From Gonapodya prolifera JEL478 (Eukaryota > Monoblepharomycota > Monoblepharidomycetes > Monoblepharidales > Gonapodyaceae), in the NCBI GenBank assembly GCA_001574975.1, contig KQ965765.1, positions 125,899 to 189,898 of the forward strand: a stretch of DNA of 64,000 nucleotides, read 5' to 3'. Under the pieces are notes generated by a model. The model searched no databases and had not been told where the DNA came from. It saw nothing but the letters and a program-made list of their open reading frames with translations. A program made the position numbers and the translations under genes. Every line of letters begins with the position of its first letter. Within the stretch, counting starts at the first letter, position 1. Positions 35,266 to 45,940 of the stretch are shown piece after piece.

Positions 35266-35735
35266 GGGGGGTCAGCGTAGCAAGCACCTCAAGTCGTCGT
35301 CTCTGATACAGTATCGTTCATTGCCCTCTTGAGAGTATACTCTCGTGATTGGCACTTCCTGTAGTCCCACATGATTTGATTCGATAATCGATAATTACTG
35401 AAGCTCCGTCTCCACTTAAACCACCCCGCCCACAGAAAAGGGTTTGTCAACGTTCTCAGATCATGAAAAGTCAGTATTTTTTGTACCGTAAACCGCAGTA
35501 CATCCAAATAAAGTTCAACTGCTAAAGCAAAAAGGAAAAAAACAGACGAAATCGCCTGCTTGGAAACAAGGCAAACGTGGGAACGCAATGCAAGTATCGT
35601 GATGTTGGATCATCGACAAGTGGGGAATCAAAACGGGGATTGCACAGGCGCGCGACCATCGTTGTACGTCCAACAAGCACGGCCTTGGAGAGTCAGATCG
35701 ATATCAACGAACCTCGAGACTGCCGATCTTTGAAT
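35266..35735. other. intergenic, no gene seen
   Basis: About 0.5 kb between the inverted-repeat arm and the 3' end of LMBD1, probably including the LMBD1 3' UTR. Confidence 0.4.
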
Positions 35736-38713
35736 TCACTCCCTCCAGCCAAACCACGCTCCAACAGATCCTGCCGTGTCGGACCTCCGTGCACCAAGCT
35801 GACGCGCCGTCGTCGAGGTCGTGCTGCCATCGACGGAGACGACCGACAAACTGTCCCTGCTGTTCTGCCTCGACCTCCCGAGCCGTCCACTTCCACCCAC
35901 TGCGCCGCGGCTTCCGGTCCTCCCTTGAAACATCCGTACTGATGGTGACGGTGGTCGTCCCCGCACTACACCCCCGTGCAATCGATCGGTGGAGGCAGGC
36001 ACACACGCTCCGTCGTACCGGGCCGCGGGTGGGGACGACGCCATGAGAGGACGTTCCTCATCCGTGTCGTCGGCGGGGTATCGATCGTCCTCCTCGTCGT
36101 CGTCCGAGTCAGAGTCGGAGCTGGTAGATAAGGAGAAGAGACGGGGAGAGTGACCAGCGAATCGGCGGGCGAGGATGATGATGACGGAGAGCATGAAGAG
36201 CGAAGAGAGCAAGAACTGAACAGAAGGATCAGTGGAACGCCTTGTGCCTTGAATGTAAAACAAACCTCACCTGGGCACCCATAACAATACCTCCCATGAC
36301 ACCTCCATCCGACCCAGCCCTCTCCAAGATTCTCCCAAACGCAGAGCGCGTGCACACTCCATCCGGTGCGTCGAATGAGCAGGGGACGACGCAGTCCGCG
36401 TTTTCTCGACATGCAGAGAGAAGCGACCAGTTGGAAACGGAAGGGAAGGGCCGGGTCACGATGTCTTGGTCCAGGATGAAAAGGTATGAGTCATTCGATG
36501 GATTCGGAAGGGCCGTGATATTGCACTGATCGTCGTCGGGATGTCAGTCGGAAGTTCATCACAATCACCCATCCCACTCACCCATCTCTGCCCTCCCCAA
36601 TCGCTCCACTCTCCCGCAGCCCACTTCCATCCCGTCCCCATGGCCAGAGTCGCCACCGTCAGGACGACTCCGGCCACCAGCATCACCTGGGCCGCAGTTG
36701 CGCCTGGGCGGAGAGGGTACAGCCGCACGCAGAGGAGGCGCAGCCCGAGACGCGCGAGGGAGGAGAAAGTGCAGAGAAGGATGTGTAGGACGAGGAGGGC
36801 GAAAAGGATTGAAGGTAGGGTTGGGGAGATCTTCGGATGCGGGAACGGAGTTATGAACACGTTTCGTCAGGCTGTTCTTCACCGAGGGCACTGATATTTG
36901 AAAAGTACCTTTCCAGTCTCCTCCATCAACCGCTCGATCGGTCCCCGCCAGGCGCCCTCTCCTGCGGGAAGCTCGAACCCGCACGCAGAGCCGCATTTGG
37001 AGTGGGAGAACCGGTCGATGGAGGTTGAGAGGACGGATGCGACGTAAGTGAAGGAGAGGGCGAGGGAGAACAATGCGAGGAGGGACTGGGTGGACGGTTC
37101 GAAACCCGGCCGGTGAAGTGAGGGTGGGTGGAGGAGGGTGGTTGGGTAAAAGCACGAACGAACCTTGGCCACCGTCGCAACCCCACTCAAGAACCCAATC
37201 CACCCTCCCAGACTCTTGGCCTCGACTTGGTTCTCAACCTCCTCCTTCCTCCTCTCGATCCGTCTCGCCCTGCTCTCCATCTCCTCCACGAGTAGTCTGT
37301 CCCTCTTGCGCATATCGTCCCCCGGTGCGTATTTGGCGCGCACGACGCGTACGCGTTCGCGGAGGATCGCGAGGTCGGAGGAGAGTGAGAGGAGGTGCGC
37401 GTGTAGGAGGGAGGTTGAGGGTGGGGGGAGGAGGAGGAGGAGGGGGAGGTGGGAGAGGCCATGGGCCTGAGAGAGGGAATAGATAAGGAGATTAGGTGGG
37501 AAAGGGGTTGAAAAGGGGTTGAATAGGTAGGACGAACCGTGTATGTGACGTAGGCGAACAGCCCGGCGATGGTGAGGAAAGTGAGGACAAAGAGAAGTGC
37601 TCGTTCAGCACCTAGGCGGTCGTTCAAAGTGTCGTTTCGTGGGTTTGATCCAACATAATAATGTTCAAGGGAGGACATTTGCGTCAATTATCATGGTGAC
37701 GAAGAATCCAACCTGTACCGATTGATCAGAACTCACCCTCCACGCTCGCCATCCGCCTCCACCAGTCCAGATCCGGCCTCTCCCTCGCCCGAGCAATTAG
37801 TCCAATCGCGATGAGAATGAACAGCGTGATGACAAAGAAGGACATGTATTTGAAGGATGCCAGGAGACGCTAGGTTTCAGGTTGGTGGAGGACCGTGGCC
37901 GGAAACTGTGAGCGACAGAGTGGAAAGAAGAAAAAAGGCTGAAAGGACACCATGCGTACCTTGCTCATGGTTTGGTCGTCGTCGTACTCCTCGAAGTAGA
38001 AGTAGGAGAATGGAACGACAATGAAGACGAGAATGGCGAGGAGGAAGAACAGGACTGTGGAGAGACCAAGGTTACCGATTACTTGGCATCAGTGTACAGC
38101 AGACGGGAACTTTGCGCGTTGCAGGCTTGGGGAAGTCGGTGCTAAGACCGGGCTTCCACCATATTCCGTTCGTGATCTTCCGCATTGTGTTCCCGAAAGG
38201 AAGAGGAATCAACCCACCATAGTAAATCACCGTCAGTGCGTATACTACGCCCTGCACAGCTTCCTGTGTGGCCCATTCGTTCCGCAGTCCCGAACCCATA
38301 TCCATTGTCTGACCGACAACGTAGACATCGACTGGAACGATAAGCGCAGCGGTCTGTGCAGTGTTATGGAAAGAATATCAGAGTTCTGCCGAGGCCATAG
38401 AAGAAATCCCAAGGTCGGCAGCCCGATTGGCTCGTGACTAGTCGAGTCACTACTCACGAGGCTTGTGGTGAGGGTCAGGATGGTGACCACCGTCGCCAGG
38501 GCCTCTTTATCGAGTCTGTGCTGGAAAAAGGAGGTAAACGTCGTGGAGAAGAGGAGACATGACTTGATGGCACAACCGTTTCGGCGGAAGTCACGGGATT
38601 CGGAAACGAGTGATGGCGATGAGAGGGCGCAGAGAGGCGCAGGCAGCGTCTTCACACACCAGAAATATGACAGCTATTGCCGAGTACGCGAACGCAACGA
38701 CGTCCTGCTCCAT
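35736..38713 (-). CDS. LMBD1-like (LMBR1-domain) membrane protein
   Basis: About nine exons on the minus strand, starting MEQDVVAFAYSAIAVIF. The first part matches the LMBD1 family: ATVVTILTLTTSLTAALIVP, VDVYVVGQTMD, then FIVVPFSYFYFEEYDDDQ, the acidic FYxEExDDD stretch that marks the family. Further helices follow (FFVITLFILIAIGLIARA, LLFVLTFLTIAGLFAYVTYT), a long coiled-coil-like cytosolic loop (RKRDRLLVEEMESRARRIER), and helices near SILFALLVLHILLCTF. The tail is acidic and Ser-rich (DSDSDDDEEDDRY) and ends AWFGWRE. In animals LMBD1 helps export cobalamin from lysosomes; in fungi the role is open. Length and topology fit a full gene. Exact exon edges were not all checked. Confidence 0.8.
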
Positions 38714-39126
38714 CAGCAATGACCGTGTTTGGGCGAATTCGATGTAGTGGATGCCTGCCGTGGTCCGGCTAAAGGCTTAAAACCTGCACAACAAAAATTA
38801 AATGGACTGGTACACCCCACGATCTAATGAACTTTACTTGTTCTCGCTGCGTTTGCTACTTTACAGATTTCGGAAACGAGTGTAGACATCTTCAAATGGA
38901 CGCATAAATCCGCGTAAGCAAGGAAGATTCAATTTGCCCTCTTTCTAAAATACACAGAGTTGCAATTTCAAGTTCAAGAGTCAGCTCTGCTCACTGAGTA
39001 TCACGTGCGTTGACTCGGGCGAGGGTTGTTCCAAATTCCGACAGACACTTGTCAGAGGCTACTTGAAAGCCAGTCAGCCCAATCGAGCTCCTAATACTCC
39101 CCACTGCAGAGAATCTCGGACAATCG
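38714..39126. other. intergenic, divergent promoter region
   Basis: About 0.4 kb between LMBD1 (-) and the dead sulfite-oxidase-type gene (+). No feature is recognised. Confidence 0.4.
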
Positions 39127-40795
39127 ATGCCTTTGAGCTCAGCAGTTCCCAATCCTGGCGCGGATCGATCGTTCTTCAAGCCGGCACCGAGAGACCACAT
39201 CGATGAACACGATTGGTTCAGAAAGGAGGAGCTGATGCTTGCTTTTCGAAATAGGGGAATGCCCTTGTGAGTTTGCATTTCCTCGTGAAATGATTGTGTC
39301 AGAATTGGAACCGGATGCGGGTGGTCAAATATCAAGGTCTATTTGAATACTTAATGTCGGTGATAGGGTTTCTTGTTGTTGCATTGTAATTGATTTCGAT
39401 TTTTTCATTCAATCTCCCTTCCGAAATCGGGATTCGTGATGCCACACTGCTGATGATAACCTTCCGGAAATCATCTCATTCCCCAGAGAAGCCCTCCGCT
39501 ATCCCGTGACTCCATCTTCTATGCACTACTCTCTGGTCCACTACGACATACCCAACATTCCCCTCGACATCCCAGACGACGAGTACAAGATAAAAATCAC
39601 GGGATCCTGGAACCGATGCATTGGAGACACGAAGGAGCTCCAAGTTTCACTGTGCGAGATCAAGAAGCTGCCATAAAAGTGTGACCGTCACTTTGGAGTG
39701 CGCTGGAAGCGATGAGTCCTTCTATTTTTCCCCGGCTGTTAGACCCCCGGCTCATCGAACAGCTCATGGTCCCCCAAAAGGCCGCGCCGTCCGCCGTCCC
39801 CCACCCGGCCGCTGGCCCAGTCAGCCCTGGCACCATATCGGCGTCTCGACCGGTTCCACGTCCGGGTGCACGCTGACCTCCCTCTTCTCGTTTCTCGGCG
39901 GTCTCCACGATTCGTGCGTGGACGTCGCGTTCCAGGGCCTGGACGGCGGGTGTGATAAGGGCGAGTTCGAGGACGGGTTCGAAAGAGCGCTGAGTAAAGA
40001 CGTGGTGGAGGGGTTGAGAGAGGATATTGTCGTGGCGTAGGAGATGAAGTGAGGCCCTCGCTCTCGTCTACCCCACTTTCATCACATTTAGCACCCAATC
40101 AAAACCTTCTCAGCGGCCTCCCCCTCCCCCCAATTTACGGCTTCTCTCTCCACCTCGTCGTTCCCGCCTGGTAGGGCCTGACCTCCGTCAAATGGCTTCA
40201 CCGGATCACTGCCCTCCCCAATCCCTTCGAGGGCCGCCAGCACCGGGCGTACCGGTACCGCGCCTCCAAAGAGGACGCGGGAGTACCCGCGGACCACGTA
40301 CGCGTGAAGAGCTTGATGAGCCCCCGGGCGTGCCGGATTGGCGGAGTGGCGAGCTGTGTCTGGAGGTGGGGAAGGGACGACGTCAGGACGGCGGCGCCGA
40401 GACTGGAGATGGTGAGGGTACTGGGGTGGAGGTCGAAGGACGAGCGTGGGCTGGTGCACGCCGGAGGGTCGTCAATGTTGACCTCGGCGTAATACGACGA
40501 ACCCGAACAGAAACCATCGAACCTTCCAGGGGCACCAACGACTCTCCCAACTTCTCCCCGGCACCTTCTTACACCTGGCACCCCTGCACAATCTCCCCTT
40601 CATCCTCTCCCTTCGCATGGACGCACTGGCTGGCGATATGGCGCCCTTCGTCACCCGGCGACTACGTGTTGGTGTGTAGGGCGACCGACGAGGCGGGGAA
40701 TGTGTGCAGCCGATGCAGCCGGATGAGTGGGATGTTGGTGGGTTTGGGAATAATGCCGTGCAGGAGGTGCAAGTTACTGTGGTGTGATCAATGGG
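39127..40795 (+). pseudogene. sulfite-oxidase-type molybdopterin enzyme, broken
   Basis: Collinear family blocks are present: DHIDEHDWFRKEELMLAFRN, RGMPL joined over an intron to EALRYPVTPSSMHYSLVHYD, then SVTVTLECAG (with the Mo-ligand Cys), VDVAFQGLDGGCDKGEFED, EM(N), GFSLHLVVPAW, GLTSVKWLHRITALP, RYRASKEDAGV, PPGVPDW and LVCRATDEAGNV, ending GGFGNNAVQEVQVTVV. Many lesions interrupt them. There is a stop and frame change just before SVTVTLECAG, stops in place of Tyr in AYEMN and WYG, a frame change between KSLM and PPGVP, and an inserted dinucleotide after RATDEAGNV. The enzyme would oxidise sulfite or a related substrate with a molybdenum cofactor. It is certainly non-functional here if the assembly is right. 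Confidence 0.85.
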
Positions 40796-41859
40796 ATGAA
40801 GTAAACCATATATGAATTTCTGATGATGTTTGCTGTTTCTCACGTGTATGTTGGGATTGTTAGGAATTTAATGAATGTATATGGCACGTACCAATCGTTC
40901 AAGATCCGCAAATCAAGCTCTGTGAGGAGCGGTACGAGCAAACTCTCAAGAATCAGAGGGCGCCGTTGTCAACGCTCCGAACAACCATTAACAACCATTA
41001 ACGTGACACAGTGTGCCTGACGTAAAAATTTGACTGACATGGTAACACCAGTGGTGATAGTGCTTTTTTCTGTCAAATATGAATTCTGCTGCTTCTTTCG
41101 TTGGCTCAAAATTTATGGGCGTTTATAAACCGTTTGCGTTGTCCAAGCTCTACGTGGATGCCTTTTTTTTTTTTTGAGGTAGATACAGCCGTAGTATACC
41201 ATAACCTCGCCAAAATAGAATGGCACTATAAATACACCAAAACAACGCAATTTTGCTTTGAAACCTTTCATTAAACCGCTATCTCTGCACAGCGCAGCCA
41301 TGGCCTTGGTTGGGCATTTGTCACTACACCCCGCAAGAGTCACGGAGTGTGCATGACGCAAAAAGTAAGTCAGAAGGATACGTTGGACATGTCCGAGAGA
41401 TCCTTTCCATAACAATCTTGTGCAGACTCAGGTGGAAGCGACTCAATCTGACTTGTGACACCACTTACTTGGTTTGGCTTGACGCTAACAACAATTGAGG
41501 ACATGCCCAAAAAGAGAGATCAGTGGCACCAACTTACACATCACTTGAACTCTGCGCTTTTGGGTCCGTCCTAGCACAGCAGACCATGAAACCAAAGCAT
41601 ATAAACATTCCCACCAGCACACCCGATTTACCAAGAAAAGGGTACTTATGGTTGGTCATAAAGATGCACGTGTCTGCGATGATTACACGTGATGAGAATG
41701 TGACTTGCAAAGTTGGTGATGACAAGGAGCAGCCGATCAAAACGCCATTCTCACACCAAGCTTCCCAACCGTGGTACACCACGGAAGCAACTCATTGCAG
41801 GGGGGTGCGACAAATTTTTCTTCAATTATGCGACAAGAGGACAATAAGCAAAAGAGATG
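40796..41859. other. intergenic, no gene seen
   Basis: About 1 kb, AT-richer than the flanks, with a T run at 41164-41175. No convincing coding frame is present. Confidence 0.4.
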
Positions 41860-42510
41860 CTGTGTTGCGTGTGTAGGATGTTTCAGTGGCAGGGTGACGT
41901 CAACTCAAGTGTTGTTTTTCCACCCAAATGTCACCCGGAAAGAGCACGTCCAAAATATTATCGAAGCCGCAAGGCTTGCGAACTTCACAAACGTGGAGCG
42001 GTGCCCCTTTTGGTGCACCGCTGGCATTCTGTAATATCTCAAACTAAACTACCCTGCACCACCGTGACACCGACAGAGGGGCAGAATGAGCAAAATGTGT
42101 CAGGTGTGTATGCGGAGATGCATAGGTATTGTGCACAAAGGGGAGAGTGAGTGATAGTTGTAAACTTACGTAAAAAGGTGTCACAAAGAAAACCCAAGTG
42201 TTACCAACCGTCTTTCACCAAGCGCAAGCAATGGTGCGACAGGAGGGACATATCATAAAAGACTCTTTCGATTATCCGGGGTCCACGCCGATGCTGGCGA
42301 TACACCAAATATGGTAGAGCTTCTCCTCTTTCTTGGCGCATGCGTCAACGGCAAAGCCTTTATGGAGATAAAATATAGGTTTTTGTTTAGCGAGTGTCGC
42401 TTACGGTCTCGTTTGTGACCTGTGAAAATTTCGGTCCGAATGAAGCTGTCCGAAACTTAGCACACAAACCGCTCAGGAAGCGTCACTCACACTCTTTCAT
42501 GAAGAATAAG
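41860..42510 (+). repeat. unclassified dispersed repeat, copy 5
   Basis: This is the best preserved distant copy, 17 kb from the others. Collinear with copy 2 are aaatgtcacccggaaagagc, acgtccaaaatatt, gcaaggcttgcgaacttcac, gtgccccttttg, gaggggcagaatgagcaaaa, taccaaccgtctttcacc, gcgcaagcaatggtgcgaca, and a late block (ttatggagataaaat). Its end, gctcaggaagcgtcactcac, parallels the end of copy 1. Confidence 0.7.
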
Positions 42511-42592
42511 TTTATATTCACATGGCAAAACAAACTACTCATGCAACATGTCCTCATAACCCCAAACGGCGCGATCTCTGCCTGCTTGATCC

Positions 42593-44030
42593 TTAGTCCT
42601 GAGCCCCCTTTCCACGTCCACCATCCCCCTCATCCTCCTCATCCCTCATCAAAAAGTCCACCACCTTCTCCATCTCCTCGCTGACCGCCTCCACCGTCTC
42701 CACCATATGAGCCTCCCTGATCACCAAATACGTCGCACACCCTCTCATCACGTCCCTTCCCTCTCTTGTCGTCGCCAGAAGAAGAAGACACTCGACGAGC
42801 ATCCGCCGCAGAACAGGGTCCGGTTCACGGGCTTTGGTGGGTTCGAGGAGTTGCAGTTCGGGCGGGAGGTCCAGCGACTGCGGGTCTTCGGAGAGGTCTT
42901 CGGGTCCGGCGAGCGGGAGGAGGAGACGCGGGATTAGGTTGTATGGGCCGGAGGGCGAGAGGAGGGAAGGGTGGGATGAGATGTCGAAGAGGCAGTTTCT
43001 GGGTTGTGCCCGTGACGTGGTTAAACAGATGCAAATGATTCGCTAATCAAAGGGAGACAAGACGTACTTTATGGTGGAAATGACTCCTCCACGACGGATA
43101 ATGTCGGGGTGTTCAACGAATGGTGCGAGGTCGGCGAGAAGAGGTACTGGGGTTTCGGTCCCTTGCTGTGTTGGAGGTTCTGCAAGGAACAGTGCCCTTC
43201 CTTCAGAGGTCTTTTCAAAGAGCACGCCGATTGAAGTGAGTGCGAAATGAAGGGAACGGAAGACATGGTGCACTTGAAGACACGTACCACGGTGACGTTT
43301 GCAAACACGTTTGCCAAAAAGTTGAACTCTGCCTTCAAGTTGTACTTCTTGCCCTCTCCCTTCACAAACACGTCCACCAGCGCGGCGACATGGCTCGTTG
43401 TCTTGCCGCCCTTCTTGCGTCCCTTGACGAGCATCGCAGCGATCTCGCTGCCCTTGGTCGCATTCGAGAGTGCCATGCAAGCCAAGTCGGCCAGGACAGA
43501 TGTGGGTACGACCGTGAGAGTTACGAGCGTGATGAGGTAGGATTCGTCCCGGAGTTCGGTTAGGATGGGTGCGTTGAGGGAGAGGTTGATGAGGGATTTG
43601 AGGGCATCGTGGGCAACGAGCTGTAATTGGGGATGTTGGGAGAGAATTATGGCGTGACTGTTACATCGCGGCTAGAGTGAAGAGCTCACCGGAGCGTCCG
43701 TGAGTAGCTTCTTCAGATCCCTCACGACCGTTTTCTTGCTCTTCTCAAAGACGGGAATGAACTGCTGCGATGTCGAGAACGATAGGACTGCAGGGCCGGA
43801 GGCCGTCGAGCCATGAAGCCCGTCAGTGAGCATCGTCTTCTTCTCCGTGCGGTCATCAGCAGTAAAAGCGCCCACCGTGTTCCACTGCAAGTTTCCTGAC
43901 CTCCTGCTTCGGATCGCGAAGAAACGGAAACAGCTACGCCAATAGCGTGGGAATTTCTTGGTCAGAAATGGAGTCGTAGTAGTAATTGCAGAGTAGTGAG
44001 GCCAATCACCTCCTCCAGCTGCTCCTCCAT
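42593..44030 (-). CDS. HGH1: HGH1-family armadillo protein
   Basis: Start MEEQLEELFPFLRDPKQEVR is built from exon 1 and an exon ending at a GTGGGC donor. The next exon gives VEHVLSFSTSQQFIPVF and KTVVRDLKKLLTDAP. Then come HDALKSLINLSLNAP, ADLACMALSNATKGSEIAAM, NLKAEFNFLANVFANVT, PLLADLAPFVEHPDIIRRGG, NCLFDISSHPSLL, and the last exon RRMLVECLLLLATTREGRDV with a C-terminal VVDFLMRDEEDEG. This matches HGH1 (DUF383/DUF384) from end to end. HGH1 is a chaperone that works with the TRiC/CCT folding machinery on translation elongation factor 2. About six exons. The acidic C-terminal end is typical. Confidence 0.85.
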
Positions 44031-44201
44031 GGTGTCCGATGTCAGCAAGGAAAATCTTTCAACCGACCGCAGCAATCGAATTGAAGACATTCCTTCGCTT
44101 GATTTCCAGAGACCCCTCCTTCCACTCCACCGATCCTACATTTCAAGATGTAATATATACGAATGCCTCCATTACATATCCCGTCGACACGAACGATGAA
44201 T

Positions 44202-45520
44202 TCAGGCCACAACCGGCACACCATTCGTGCCCTCCAAGATAGCCATCTTATCCCTCTCATACATCTCCCTTAGCTCCTCATAGCTGTGTCTGTACCTGTT
44301 CATCAAGTGCTGCTTCACATCGATCTTATCAAAAAGTCTCTTCCCACCTGTCGCCTCCACACATGTCGGCATGGGTTGGTCCAGGTTTCCCTCGTTGAAG
44401 AAAGGCGATTGAAAATCGGTGTATGCCAGAAGAATTGATGACGCGTTGGAATGTGGACCCGTATAGGCAGTTGGTCCAGAGTTCCATGAAGTCGCCCGGT
44501 CATAAGTGGGGTCAACGCTGCATGATGAAAGTAGCAGAGGTAAAGAAATGCTCTTACCAATGTTGCAAACAATGGTAGCCTGGGCAAAGTTTGGTGTCAC
44601 GTCGTGCCAAGCACTTTCGTCGGTTATATTGCCCGAGGGGCACACTTGAAGACCACCTGTGCCATCTTGAAGGAGTAGAGTGAGTGCACCAAAATCTGTC
44701 AAGGTGAAATGGTATGAGTGTCTCTCGCTGAAGTGGCCTCGTCATTCTGACTCGTCCACTCTATTCCACGAACCTGTGTGAGCACCAACACCTCGTTGAT
44801 TTTTCGGAGCATTAGGTGGCATTGGTGGGTAGTGAATAAATCGTGCGAGCGGGACTTCATCTTTCAAAAAGGCGTCAAAATGGTCCTCTGGAAGCGATAA
44901 GGAGAGAGCGACGAGGGAGAACATCTTTCAGGAGAGGAGGAGGAGTTGACGGTTGTATGAGAGTAGAGTTTCCTTGAAATCGGAAGAAATTGTGGCTGGC
45001 GAGAGATGTTCATGCCGGTTGGAGTGTTTTGTGCGTTGTGCGTTTCGTTCAAAGTCTGCCAAAGTTCCCTCACATTCGTCGGCAGGCCACTGGTTGTCTC
45101 CAAACTTCTTCCCGGTGAACGCCCTCCCCTCTTCGCCAACGTACAGGCTTTCTTTCAGTTCAGGGAGCGTCCCCACTTCAATCAGCTGGCTGCCCATCGT
45201 CTAATACCTTTGTCGGTACCAACATCTTCAGGCGAGGACGGAGTCACCCCGGAAACGTATTACGGGATGATCAATCGTGGTCTCATTTTATTGATTTACA
45301 TTACTAGACTGAGGGGCTTTTGATCCATATTATGGCGTTGTGGACCTCTCGAAACGTGGTCAAGATGAAGGGGGTTCTTCTCCATTTGCCTGGAATTTCG
45401 AGAGAAAAATTGCTGAACGTTCGTTAGGTTCCCTTGCAGGAGCAACCCGATGCTCTCACTGCCGTTCGGACCTCCCGAAACCCCAGAATCGCGGGTTGAC
45501 TGTGTTCTCCCTGGTATCTG
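44202..45520 (-). pseudogene. isopenicillin-N-synthase-like 2OG-Fe(II) oxygenase, broken
   Basis: Family segments are in order: LKESLYVGEE and NQWPAD in the N-terminal half, FKETLLSYN, MFSLVALSLSLPEDHF, PPMPPNAPKNQRGVGAHT joined over an intron to DFGALTLLLQDGTGGLQV (the His-x-Asp iron ligands), ATIVCNIG, ELWTNCLYGSTFQRVINSSG (other frame, with the distal ligand region), FFNEGNLDQPMPTCVEATGG and RYRHSYEELREMYE at the end. A TGA interrupts the frame just before MFSLVALS. The segment after CNIG lies in a different frame from both neighbours, so two compensating shifts flank it. I call it a pseudogene. The N-terminal exons above 45200 are only partly readable. Confidence 0.7.
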
Positions 45521-45940
45521 CAAAAGTTGTCTAATTCAAAATCCAAGAAGCGGTATTTTCAGATAAGGAAAACGTGCGATGTATAGCTTTCTGCAGCTCA
45601 GTCTTGCATAAAAGCGGTGAAATACTGGAAAGGAACATGAAAACAAAACAGTATAAACAACGAACGTTACAATTCTCCGTCCGCAGCAAAGGGGTTTACC
45701 TGATGGTGGGGAGGCGAGCCCTTTTCTGCAGTCATAGCATTTTGGTCTTTTTTTTTTTTTGTAAACACGTGTACAGTGTCCACGTCGGTACTATTGAAAA
45801 GCTCTCGGGCCTTGGCTGTAAATTGGCAGCGTCACGCAACTCTCGAAAATTACATTGTCCATGCTGAAATACTCTCGGCGTTACAGTGCTGTTGTAGTTG
45901 TTGAACTCTCGTTATGTCAGTACTGCGATGTAAAACTACA
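45521..45940. other. intergenic, no gene seen
   Basis: About 0.4 kb downstream of CWF19 (-). It includes a T run at about 45750-45761. No gene is recognised. Confidence 0.4.

Noticed and set aside
37080-37120. tRNA B-box-like sequence (ggttcgaaaccc)
   Set aside because: No A box, acceptor stem or anticodon arm at the right distance; it lies within the LMBD1 gene.
36541-37470. Long open frames on the plus strand
   Set aside because: They are shadows of the GC-rich LMBD1 gene on the minus strand, Arg/Pro-rich with no motifs.
39621-40815. Two separate novel genes at the sulfite-oxidase locus
   Set aside because: Their frames carry consecutive blocks of one sulfite-oxidase-type protein, so they are pieces of a single broken gene.
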